64,000 bases of DNA from JALUZX01 sp964561605 (lineage in GTDB: Bacteria > Planctomycetota > UBA1135 > JALUZX01), in NCBI GenBank assembly GCA_964561605.1, contig CAZLQD010000029.1:259087-323086 (forward strand). The letters are read 5' to 3'. Position 1 is the stretch's first letter. Every line of letters begins with the position of its first letter. The position numbers and the translations under genes are program-made. Positions 1 through 6,789 of the stretch are shown one piece after another. The notes under the pieces were generated by a model. That model was not told where the DNA came from, ran no database searches, and saw nothing but the letters and a program-made list of their open reading frames with translations.

Positions 1-379
1 GAGCTACGCCGTGTTCGTCGTAGGATACGTTCTCATGGATACCCGCCCTCTTCCCGTCGGCCAGGATCTCCAGGGAGCGGGGAGCGCTGGAGCCGGGCTC
101 CTCGGCCCGGATCCAGACCCACTCGACGAGAGTCGGTTCGGGGAAGCGGCTCAGGACCACGAACTCCCTGGGGAAGGGGATCTTGCGCCAGATCGTGGAA
201 GGATCCCCGTCTGTGAGGGCCTTGGGGCTTCCCGCCGTGAGGCGGATTCCGTCCATGGACCGGGTATTCCCGGCGTCTGCCAGGTTCACCAGGTAGGTTC
301 GGGCCCTGACCGGAGGCCGTGGAGCCGGGGGAGAGGGAAAGAGAAGGAACAGGACCGGCAGCGAGAGTACGGGCGACAT
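1..379 (-). CDS. Secreted discoidin-like (F5/8 C) domain protein, truncated at window edge
   Basis: Open from an ATG at 379 to the window edge, about 126 residues, C-terminus missing. An AGGAG six bases upstream supports the start. The first 20 or so residues are hydrophobic and proline-rich (MSPVLSLPVLFLLFPSPPAP), a plausible signal peptide. The following stretch contains SPKALTDGDPSTIWR, which resembles the N-terminal strand of F5/8 type C (discoidin, CBM32-like) domains, where a D-G-x-x-x-T-x-W element is typical. Such domains bind carbohydrate or other surface ligands. The gene follows the GH57 gene on the same strand after a 68-bp gap and may share its transcript. Function beyond a secreted ligand-binding role cannot be read from this fragment. 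Confidence 0.6.
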   Translation of the reverse strand, partial: MSPVLSLPVLFLLFPSPPAPRPPVRARTYLVNLADAGNTRSMDGIRLTAGSPKALTDGDPSTIWRKIPFPREFVVLSRFPEPTLVEWVWIRAEEPGSSAPRSLEILADGKRAGIHENVSYDEHGVA

Positions 380-447
380 AGGCTTCTCCTGGATGAGACC
401 GGAACGGAGCCTACCTTATCAAATGGTCCAGGAGGCGGACCATGATT

Positions 448-1893
448 TCAGGGGGGGCCCAGGCGGGCGAAGATCTCCGCCGCCGAGGGCTTGCCCGGCC
501 CGTTGGAACGAGCCCGGGACAAGGCGGCCAGGAAGGGCCTCCGGACCCTCATCCACCCCAGGCCTTCCAGGATCTCCAGGGCCCGCCGTGCGAAGCGGAG
601 GTTCTGGATGGGCTCCAGTCCGGCCAGGTCGTCGAAGAAGAAGCCGCAACTGGTGAGGGCGAAGAGGGTTAGCCTCTGGACCTCCAGTAGGAGGAGGGCT
701 CTTTCCCCCTCGGCGGAGGTCAGGCCGGGCCGGCCGTGGCTGGCCAGCCAGGCCTCCACCTTGTCTTCAGGGTAGCCGGGAAAGAGGTCCACTCCTTCCA
801 GGAGGGCCTGCCGGGGATCCTGGAAGAAAGCCGGTGCCTCCTCCTCCCAGAGCCGGGCCGCCTCTTCCCGGAGGAGTTCCAGGCCTTCCCTCAAGGGGCC
901 TTTCCAATCCTGCCGCCACGAGGAGGGGCCTCCGGCCCGGCATCCGCAGTGCCCCCTCCAGCGTTCCACTCCGTGGGGACAGCTCCAGGAAGTGCCCTCC
1001 ACCAGCCGGGCCTCTCCGGCGGCCCCTTCCTCATCCAGGACACGGGCCGGGAGGGTCCGGGCCGTGCCTTTCCCTTCCAGGACCCGGAAGGCCCGGTCCA
1101 GGGCGGCCGGCCCGCCCCGGGTATGGTGGCCGAAGTATTCCCCGTCGACGGCGGCCAGGATCAGGCCGAAATTGCGCTCTTCCGATTTTTTACGGAAGAG
1201 GCGGGCCAGGTCTTCTCCCTTGCCGGCAAGCCCGCGGAAGGTGAGGCCCTGGAAGAGGTCCGGATCGATGGGGAAGGCGAAGATCTCCTTGTTTGCGGGA
1301 AGAGGGATTCGTAGGGGCCCGGAGGCGGGGCGCTCCCCCCCTCGAGGCGTCCGGACCTGGTGGGAGGCGAGGATCACGAACTCCACGCCGGCCCGGGCGG
1401 CCGCCTCCAGGGTTTCCATGTCGGCCGCCGTCTCGGGGAGCCAGAGGCCCCGGGATTTCCGGGCGAAGCGGTTCTGGAAGTCCCGGAGCCCCCACGCCAC
1501 CTGGATCTCCTTGTCCCGCCGCGGCGCCAGGGGGAGGATCACGTGGTTGTAGGCCTGGGCCATGGCGGGACCGGATCCCTCGAAAAGGTCCGTGCCCTTC
1601 CGGTCCGCCTCCAGGACGGCCCGGTAGACCTGGGGGGCCTCCCTTTCCATCCAGGCCAGCAAGGTGGGGCCGAAGTTGAAGCTCATCCTGGGCAAGAGGG
1701 GGGGAGGAATGGGGTCCTTTCCGGACCGGCCCGGAGGAGCCACACCGGCCATGGGGGCGTAGCACTGGGCCAGGATCTTCCGGTTCCAGTTCCGCCAGGG
1801 CCAGGCGGATCTCTCCCGCGGGATCTCCCCAGTCCAGGGGTTCTCCCGGGGAGGCTGGTAGAAGTGTCCGTGCAGGCAGATCCTGGCAGGCAT
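448..1893 (-). CDS. GH57-family glycoside hydrolase with DUF3536 region
   Basis: 481 residues. The N-terminus carries GH57/DUF3536 hallmarks in order: HFYQPPRENPW (10-20), SFNFGPT (71-77), AYNHVILPLA (114-123), WGLRDF (134-139) and LWLPETA (150-156). The C-terminal half has the DUF3536 signature SWSCPHGVERW followed by a Cys-x-Cys element. GH57 enzymes are retaining alpha-glucan-active hydrolases, transferases or branching enzymes; the activity of DUF3536 members is not firmly assigned, so I call the family only. Members I know are usually clearly longer, so the C-terminal region looks shortened. No signal peptide is seen, so it is probably cytoplasmic. There is no strong Shine-Dalgarno at ATG 1893, but homology starts at residue 4, which supports this start. 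Confidence 0.85.
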   Translation of the reverse strand: MPARICLHGHFYQPPRENPWTGEIPRERSAWPWRNWNRKILAQCYAPMAGVAPPGRSGKDPIPPPLLPRMSFNFGPTLLAWMEREAPQVYRAVLEADRKGTDLFEGSGPAMAQAYNHVILPLAPRRDKEIQVAWGLRDFQNRFARKSRGLWLPETAADMETLEAAARAGVEFVILASHQVRTPRGGERPASGPLRIPLPANKEIFAFPIDPDLFQGLTFRGLAGKGEDLARLFRKKSEERNFGLILAAVDGEYFGHHTRGGPAALDRAFRVLEGKGTARTLPARVLDEEGAAGEARLVEGTSWSCPHGVERWRGHCGCRAGGPSSWRQDWKGPLREGLELLREEAARLWEEEAPAFFQDPRQALLEGVDLFPGYPEDKVEAWLASHGRPGLTSAEGERALLLLEVQRLTLFALTSCGFFFDDLAGLEPIQNLRFARRALEILEGLGWMRVRRPFLAALSRARSNGPGKPSAAEIFARLGPP

Positions 1894-1973
1894 GGCCCCA
1901 TTGGAGCGATTCGGGCCCCCGGGGCAAGGAGGAGTTGCAGAAGGGGAGGAACGGGGCCCGGGTTTTTTTTTCT

Positions 1974-2083
1974 CGTCAGCCCCTGCCTATTACCCCGTTA
2001 GCCCCTGCCGTCGGGGATGTGCGGGAAGGGGCGGCTCCTCTGCCCCCCGAAAGACGTTAGCCCCTGCCGGCGGGGATGTGCGG
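1974..2083 (+). repeat. GT(T/C)AGCCCC direct repeats, two near-identical 28-bp copies
   Basis: Two 28-bp copies lie at 1997-2024 and 2056-2083 (start-to-start 59 bp), beginning GTTAGCCCCTGCCG and ending CGGGGATGTGCGG, with one mismatch at position 15. A partial copy, CGTCAGCCCCTGCC, lies at 1974-1987. The core CGT(T/C)AGCCCC is the reverse complement of the element repeated at 2257-2374, so the two groups face each other across about 170 bp. There is no convincing coding sequence here. Function unknown. Confidence 0.75.
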
Positions 2084-2097
2084 CCCGAAGGGCCGCA
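2079..2097. other. Small GC-rich hairpin at the end of the repeat unit
   Basis: GCGGCCC, loop GAA, GGGCCGC forms a perfect 7-bp stem at 2080-2096 (8 bp with the flanking T-A pair). It overlaps the last bases of the second 28-bp repeat. There is no T-run on either side, so a classical terminator is unlikely; it could be a processing or protein-binding site. Confidence 0.5.
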
Positions 2098-2225
2098 ACA
2101 TTCCCGACGTCAGGGGGTGTTGGTGGATTCGATTCGTTCAACCTCGACGATGGTCCTTTTCCAGAAGGGGGAGGGGGGTGTGGGAGTGGCGCTTTCGGGG
2201 GTGGGGCCACTCCCCGGGCGTCCTC

Positions 2226-2246
2226 GTCACGGTCTTCGACCGTGAC
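2226..2246. other. Perfect 9-bp inverted repeat (hairpin)
   Basis: GTCACGGTC (2226-2234), loop TTC, GACCGTGAC (2238-2246). The stem is perfect and lies ten bases before the iteron array at 2257. No T-run follows. It could be an operator for a dimeric regulator or an RNA hairpin in the leader of the GT87 gene. Confidence 0.6.
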
Positions 2247-2256
2247 TCGGCCGGCC

Positions 2257-2374
2257 GGGGCTAACGTGCAAAAAAAAATGGGGCTAACGTACAAAAAATC
2301 GAGGCTGACGTACAAAAAAAACGGGGCTAACGTGTAAAAAACCGGGGCTGACGTGCAAAAAACCGGGGCTGACG
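2257..2374 (+). repeat. Six iterons GGGGCT(A/G)ACG at 21-23 bp spacing with phased A-tracts
   Basis: The decamer G(G/A)GGCT(A/G)ACG starts at 2257, 2280, 2301, 2323, 2344 and 2365. Runs of six to nine A sit between copies (2270-2278, 2293-2298, 2314-2321, 2336-2341, 2357-2362), centred every 21-22 bp, about two helical turns. Phased A-tracts are known to bend DNA, and identical sites on one helical face suit cooperative protein binding. The array ends 106 bp before the GT87 start. Repeat units are too short and spacerless for CRISPR. Whether it is a regulatory site, a nucleoid-protein site or a relic of a mobile repeat is not decided by the sequence. Confidence 0.75.
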
Positions 2375-2480
2375 GGAGGAGGAATGGCTGGGCTGGGGAA
2401 CTTGCGGTGCTGGCGGCGGGGGATATCTTCGAGGGCTTCTTCCGGGAGGGGCGGAGAAGCTTGGCCGGGAGGGGCGCACT

Positions 2481-3785
2481 TTGCCTGGGATGAATTCTTT
2501 TTCTACCGGGAGGACCGGCTGGAGGGGTTCCTGGAGCTCCTGGTTCCCCTGGGCGCTCCTGGGATGTATGGCGGTCTTCCTCTTCGTCCGGGGGTGGGGA
2601 CGGGGGCCCACCTTCGACTTTTCCTCCTACTTGGCGGCGGGGAAGGCCCTGGCCTCGGGAGCCCCGCTCTACGGGGAGGATTCCCCGGGCCGGGGCTACT
2701 TTCTCTACTCCCCGGTCTTCGCCCTCCTCTTCATGCCTCTGGCCGGCCTGGACCCCCACTCGGCCTACAGGGTCTTCCTCCTTGGTTCCCTCGGGGCCTT
2801 CCTCCTCTCCCTCCTCGCCCTGGCGAAGGTCTACGGGAAGGGGGAGGAACGACCTTCCTCCCGGGTCCTCCCCGCGGCCCTTGCCGCCGTGCTGCTTCTC
2901 TATCCCCTGGCAAGCAATTTCAAGCACGGAAATTCCAACGTGCTGGTTCTCTTCTTGTTGAGCGCATCCATCCTGACCTGGTCCTTCGGGCGCCCCTTCC
3001 TGGGAGGATTCCCTCTGGCCCTTTCGGTGGGGTTCAAGGTGACGCCTGCGGTCTACCTTCCCTGGCTCCTCCTTCGCGGGAACCGGCGCGGGGCGGCGGG
3101 TTTCCTGGCGGGAATGGGGTTCTGGTTCTTCCTCCTGCCCTCCCTCTTCCTCGGGCCCGCGAGAACACTCGAAGAGACCCGCTCCTGGGCCGAGGTGGTC
3201 CTCATTCCCACGGTCCTGAAGGGGGACAGGGGGAGGCCCAAGGTGCTGGCCGGCTCGGGGGAATCCCTCCCGAGAATCGCCGTGACCCTCCTTGCGAAGG
3301 GGGATCCCGACCTGGTGAAGAGAAAGAAGGCTTCCCCCATCCCTTCCCTGGGGATCCTCTCCCCCGGAAAGGCCAGGGCCCTGGGCTACGGGGCGGCCCT
3401 TCTGGTCCTCCTTCTCACCATCTGGCTCGGCCGCAAGGAGGAAGAGCCCGGAAAGGGCGGGTTCGGGATCCTGGCGGCGGCGGCTCTCCTGGCATCTCCC
3501 GTGAGCCGGGCGGCCCACTTCGTCCTGCTCCTCCCTGCAACGGTCTGGCTCTTCGGACTGGCCCTGGAAGGGGAGAGGAGGGAAATGCTTTGGGCCCGCC
3601 TGACCCTGGGAACGGCGGGGGGGCTCATGGCCCTCTCGTTCCTGGGCGCCAAGGCGGCGGGACTCCCGGCCAAGGCCTTCTTTCCCCTGGCCTGCCTGGG
3701 CCTTCCATTGTGGGCGGGGGGGCTCCTCGTCCTTGCCGGAAGGGGCGGCCGGTGCGGGAAGGAGGTTTCCGCCCCGGAAGGCTAG
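2481..3785 (+). CDS. GT87-type (DUF2029) polytopic membrane glycosyltransferase
   Basis: 434 residues from TTG 2481, or 431 from ATG 2490; GGGAGGGG sits about 8 bases before the TTG. At least eight hydrophobic helices are visible. The first extracytoplasmic loop contains TFDFSSYLAAGKALASGAPLY, the motif typical of GT87/DUF2029 proteins (polyprenol-phosphate-mannose alpha-mannosyltransferases in actinobacteria), followed by YSPVFALLFMPLA. Such enzymes use a lipid-linked sugar on the outer face of the inner membrane to extend glycans. The acceptor here is unknown. It is alone on its strand, preceded by the repeat-rich region, and its TAG overlaps the stop codon of the convergent metallophosphoesterase in a shared CTAG. 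Confidence 0.75.
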   Translation: MPGMNSFSTGRTGWRGSWSSWFPWALLGCMAVFLFVRGWGRGPTFDFSSYLAAGKALASGAPLYGEDSPGRGYFLYSPVFALLFMPLAGLDPHSAYRVFLLGSLGAFLLSLLALAKVYGKGEERPSSRVLPAALAAVLLLYPLASNFKHGNSNVLVLFLLSASILTWSFGRPFLGGFPLALSVGFKVTPAVYLPWLLLRGNRRGAAGFLAGMGFWFFLLPSLFLGPARTLEETRSWAEVVLIPTVLKGDRGRPKVLAGSGESLPRIAVTLLAKGDPDLVKRKKASPIPSLGILSPGKARALGYGAALLVLLLTIWLGRKEEEPGKGGFGILAAAALLASPVSRAAHFVLLLPATVWLFGLALEGERREMLWARLTLGTAGGLMALSFLGAKAAGLPAKAFFPLACLGLPLWAGGLLVLAGRGGRCGKEVSAPEG

Positions 3786-4666
3786 ACGATGCTCGCGAGC
3801 CTCTGGGTAATGGTCTCGCCCCGGATTTCCACGAGGCGGAACCGGTGATCATCGCTGTCGGCGGGGTTCTGTGGAACGATGAAGCCCACCGTTGCGATCT
3901 CCGTGAGGTGTCCCTCGCGTGAGACGTGATCCAGGTGCTTGTGGCCCGAGAGCGTGAGGACCAGGTTGGGGTATTTGAAGAGTCTTTTCCTCACATCCTC
4001 GGCGTTGTTCAGGACATATTTGTGGATGTCCTTCTTCTCCTTCCCGCCCCAGAAGTTGGAGAAGGGGTGGTGGTCCAGAAGGATGTGCTTCTTTCCCGGG
4101 TTCTCCCGCAACTCCTTCTCGACGAAGGACAGGGTCGCGGGGGAGAAGACCCCGTTTCCGCGGCCCTCGATGGTGGAGTCCACGCCCAGGACCACGAAGT
4201 CGCCCTTGGTGAGCTTCCAGTCCCTTCCATGGACCTCGATCTCCGGCGGGAAGAACATCTTGGCGTAATCGGACTGGTTCAGGGGATCGCCCGCCGGTTT
4301 CGGGGTGGATTCCTTGTTGCCCCGGACGGAATACCACGGGATGGGAAGACCCGAGAGGATCTTCTTGAAGCGCTCCGCGTCCTTCCTGCCGGGGACGTTG
4401 TTGTTGAAGTTGTCCCCGCCGAAGAGCACGAAGTCCACGTCCCGGAAGTCCCGGGCGATCTTCTTCACCAGCATCTCCAGCCAGGCGGAGGTCTCGGGGA
4501 TCTTGAGGTCCAGGTGGGTGTCCGTCACGTGAAGGAAGCGGAGGGTGCCCCCCTTGCCGCCGGGTTCGGAACGCCCGCACCCGGCCAGGGCCGGGCCCAG
4601 TGTCCCGGCGGCGAGACCAAGGGCGGCGCTCTTCTTGAGGAACTCTCTTCTGGTTTCCTTCGCCAT
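3782..4666 (-). CDS. Tat-exported calcineurin-like metallophosphoesterase lipoprotein
   Basis: 294 residues. The N-terminus has a Tat signal (TRREFLKK) and a lipobox ending LAGC at Cys30, so it is probably exported folded and lipid-anchored. Metallophosphoesterase motifs follow in order: DTHLD (49-53), GGDN (83-86), GNKE (116-119), LLDHHPF and SGHKHLDH near the C-terminus. The third motif is normally GNH(D/E); Lys118 replaces the catalytic His, an unusual change. The substrate is not evident; the neighbouring phosphate genes make release of phosphate from organic phosphoesters outside the cytoplasm a reasonable guess. Convergent with the GT87 gene, with overlapping stop codons. Confidence 0.85.
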   Translation of the reverse strand: MAKETRREFLKKSAALGLAAGTLGPALAGCGRSEPGGKGGTLRFLHVTDTHLDLKIPETSAWLEMLVKKIARDFRDVDFVLFGGDNFNNNVPGRKDAERFKKILSGLPIPWYSVRGNKESTPKPAGDPLNQSDYAKMFFPPEIEVHGRDWKLTKGDFVVLGVDSTIEGRGNGVFSPATLSFVEKELRENPGKKHILLDHHPFSNFWGGKEKKDIHKYVLNNAEDVRKRLFKYPNLVLTLSGHKHLDHVSREGHLTEIATVGFIVPQNPADSDDHRFRLVEIRGETITQRLASIV

Positions 4667-4697
4667 CTTCGATTTTCTTCTTTTTGGGGCCTGCCGA

Positions 4698-4736
4698 GGG
4701 AGAGGCCTCCTCCGCCCTTCGGGGGAGGCCTCTCCC
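4698..4736 (-). terminator. Strong GC hairpin between phoU and metallophosphoesterase
   Basis: A 13-bp perfect stem (4698-4710 with 4724-4736, core GGGAGAGGCCTCC) and a 13-base loop lie 26 bp after the phoU stop. There is no T-run on the phoU strand, so it is not a canonical intrinsic terminator. It may still separate phoU from the downstream gene or protect the transcript end. Confidence 0.4.
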
Positions 4737-4762
4737 CCTCCTGGGGGAGGGAGGGCGCCCTT

Positions 4763-5476
4763 TCAATGGGGTTTTTCCCGGGGGGCAGGGCCCGGGGGTG
4801 GAGATGTTTCTTCCCGGAACCGGGCGGCTTCGTGACGGATCAGGACTCCTTCCACGAGGAAGACCACGTCCTCGGCGATGTTGGTGGCCATGTCCCCGAT
4901 CCGCTCCAGGTACTTGGAGGAGGAGACCAGGTCAAGGGCCTGGTCCAGGAGGGACGGGTCCCGCCTCATCTTGTCCCGGAGGCGGCGGATGATCTCCTTG
5001 TTGAGGAGGTCCGCCCGGTCGTCCATCTCAAGGACCTTCCTTGCGAGTCCGGTGTCTCTACGAACCAGGGATTCCAGGGCGAGGCGGATCATCTCCCGGA
5101 CCAGGCCAACGAGTTCCCTGAGGTTCTCCTCTGCTTCCAGGGGAGGGGGGGCGTCCAGGGAGAGGGCCCTTTCGGCCAGGTTGGAGCACAGGTCGCCCAC
5201 CCGTTCCAGGTCGTTGTCGACTTTGAGGACTGCGATGAGGAAGCGGAGGTCCGAGGCGACGGGCTGGTGAAGGGCCAGGACCTTGAGGCACTCCTCTTCG
5301 ATCTCCACTTCGGCGGAATCGACCCTCTCGTCACCTTCGAGGACCTGGGCGGCCAGGTCCTTTCGTCTTTCCAGGAGGGCCAGGCCTGCTTTTTCCAGGA
5401 GACTTTCCACCTCGCCGCCGAGGGCGAGGAGGGATTTCGTCAACCGCTGTATTTCGCGGAACAAATGGATCGTCAC
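4763..5476 (-). CDS. phoU: PhoU phosphate signalling / transport accessory protein
   Basis: 237 residues from GTG 5476, close to the usual PhoU length (about 220-240). The GTG is chosen because AGAGAGG lies about 8 bases upstream and homology begins right after it (TIHLFREIQRL). Two three-helix PhoU repeats are visible, each with the metal-binding pattern: LKVDNDLERVGDLCSNLAE in the first and SSKYLERIGDMATNIAED in the second. PhoU couples Pst transporter state to the PhoR kinase so that the Pho regulon is off when phosphate is plentiful. It is transcribed divergently from pstS, whereas in many bacteria phoU is the last gene of the pst operon. The upstream frame can be extended to 5638 but shows no homology there. 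Confidence 0.92.
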   Translation of the reverse strand: MTIHLFREIQRLTKSLLALGGEVESLLEKAGLALLERRKDLAAQVLEGDERVDSAEVEIEEECLKVLALHQPVASDLRFLIAVLKVDNDLERVGDLCSNLAERALSLDAPPPLEAEENLRELVGLVREMIRLALESLVRRDTGLARKVLEMDDRADLLNKEIIRRLRDKMRRDPSLLDQALDLVSSSKYLERIGDMATNIAEDVVFLVEGVLIRHEAARFREETSPPPGPAPREKPH

Positions 5477-5628
5477 GGATCTGCCTCTCTTTCTGGGGCG
5501 CTCCCCGCGGGGTGGGATATTCGGATTCATTCTGGACCGGGAATGTGAAGATCGGGTGAAGGCCGGGAAAATATCGCCCCTCCCCCCGCCTCGGGAGGGA
5601 GGAGGGTCCGGCGAAGAGCAGTTTTTCC

Positions 5629-5653
5629 CTTTCTTCATCTTCCCTTCATTTCC
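5629..5653 (+). promoter_or_regulatory. Candidate PhoB box upstream of pstS
   Basis: Two CTTCAT hexamers start at 5633 and 5644, exactly 11 bp apart, and a looser TGTCCC continues the phase at 5655. PhoB-family regulators bind 7-bp direct repeats at 11-bp period. The 25-bp segment matches 18 of 25 positions of a segment upstream of the phosphate porin (16389-16413, minus strand). It lies about 100 bp before the pstS start, in the 275-bp divergent phoU-pstS gap. Confidence 0.45.
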
Positions 5654-5751
5654 CTGTCCCAGGATTTTCCGCGCCGGGGCGGGATGCCCCGGCCCCTACT
5701 CCGGCCCGGGGCCGGCGAGGGACGTGAAACCCCTGACAGGAGGATGCAGGA

Positions 5752-6789
5752 ATGCGGAGATGGCGGAAAACTTGTGCGTTCGTGGTCTTGGCCGCCCTTA
5801 CGGCCCTGGGGTGCCGGGCGGCGGCCCAGAAGGTGAAGGTGGACCCCCTCTACCCGGTCTACAAGGCCGAGGAGGGAGTCTCGGGCATGGTCAAGAGCGT
5901 CGGCTCGGACACCATGAACAACCTCATGGCCCTCTGGGGCGAGGCTTTCACCCGCTTCTACCCCAACGTGAAGATCGAGATCGAGGGAAAGGGGTCCTCC
6001 ACGGCGCCTCCCGCCTTGATCTCGGGTGCGGCGGTCTTCGGGCCAATGAGCAGGAAGATGAAGAGCAAGGAGGTGGATGCCTTCAAGAAGAGGTTCGGCT
6101 ATCCGCCCACGGCGGTCAGGACGGCCGTGGACATGCTGGCCGTCTACGTGCACAAGGACAACCCGATCGTGAAGAGGGGGCTCTCTCTTCCAGAGCTGGA
6201 CGCCATTTTTTCGAAGATGCGGAAGAGCGGCTACCATGAGAACATCACCACATGGGGGCAGCTCGGGTTGGTGGGAGAGTGGGCGGACAAGCCCATCAGC
6301 ATCTACGGCCGTAATTCCGCCTCGGGAACCTACGGATTCTTCAAGAAGCACGTCCTCTTCAAGGGGGACTACAAGGATACGGTCAAGGAGCAGCCCGGAA
6401 GTTCTTCCGTGGTCCAGGCCGTGGCATCGGACCGCTACGCCATCGGATACAGCGGGATCGGCTACAAGACCGCCGGGGTGGCCGTAGTCCCCCTGATCCC
6501 CGGGCCCGGGGCCGCCCCTGTCCCGGCTGATCCCTCCTGGGTCTCGCGGTATCCGCTCTCCAGGTTCCTGCGGATCTACCTCAACGCCGAGCCCGGAAGA
6601 TCCCTCGATCCCCTGCGCAGGGAGTTCCTGAAGCTGGTATTCAGCAGGCAGGGCCAGGAGGCGGTGATCAAGGACGGCTACCTCCCGGTTTCCCCCCTCA
6701 TCGCCCTGAGGGACCTTGCCCGGGTGGGTGTCCATTTGCCTTTGGTGAAGGTGAAGATCCCCTCCCCGGCCGGGGTGAAGAAAGACTGA
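5752..6789 (+). CDS. pstS: PstS, periplasmic phosphate-binding protein
   Basis: 345 residues; AGGAGG precedes ATG 5752 by 8 bases. Signal peptide at 1-20 (RRWRKTCAFVVLAALTALGC); the Cys at its end could be a weak lipidation site. The mature protein has the PBP-like phosphate-binding features: SVGSDTMNNLM, IEIEGKGSSTAPPALISGAA, the SRKMKSKE segment, ISIYGRNSASGTYGFFK and AIGYSGIG. These match PstS proteins that bind phosphate tightly and hand it to PstCA. First gene of pstSCAB, with its stop codon overlapping the next start (TGATG). Probably induced by phosphate limitation through PhoB-PhoR encoded nearby. Confidence 0.93.
   Translation: MRRWRKTCAFVVLAALTALGCRAAAQKVKVDPLYPVYKAEEGVSGMVKSVGSDTMNNLMALWGEAFTRFYPNVKIEIEGKGSSTAPPALISGAAVFGPMSRKMKSKEVDAFKKRFGYPPTAVRTAVDMLAVYVHKDNPIVKRGLSLPELDAIFSKMRKSGYHENITTWGQLGLVGEWADKPISIYGRNSASGTYGFFKKHVLFKGDYKDTVKEQPGSSSVVQAVASDRYAIGYSGIGYKTAGVAVVPLIPGPGAAPVPADPSWVSRYPLSRFLRIYLNAEPGRSLDPLRREFLKLVFSRQGQEAVIKDGYLPVSPLIALRDLARVGVHLPLVKVKIPSPAGVKKD

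Noticed and set aside
2257..2374. CRISPR array
   Set aside because: Units of 10 bp at 21-23 bp with A-tract spacers, not 20-40-bp repeats with unique spacers; no cas genes.
1998..3518. Long minus-strand open frame across the repeat region and the GT87 gene
   Set aside because: Opposite-strand shadow of GT87 in GC-rich DNA; low-complexity product, and the repeats give only simple-sequence peptide.
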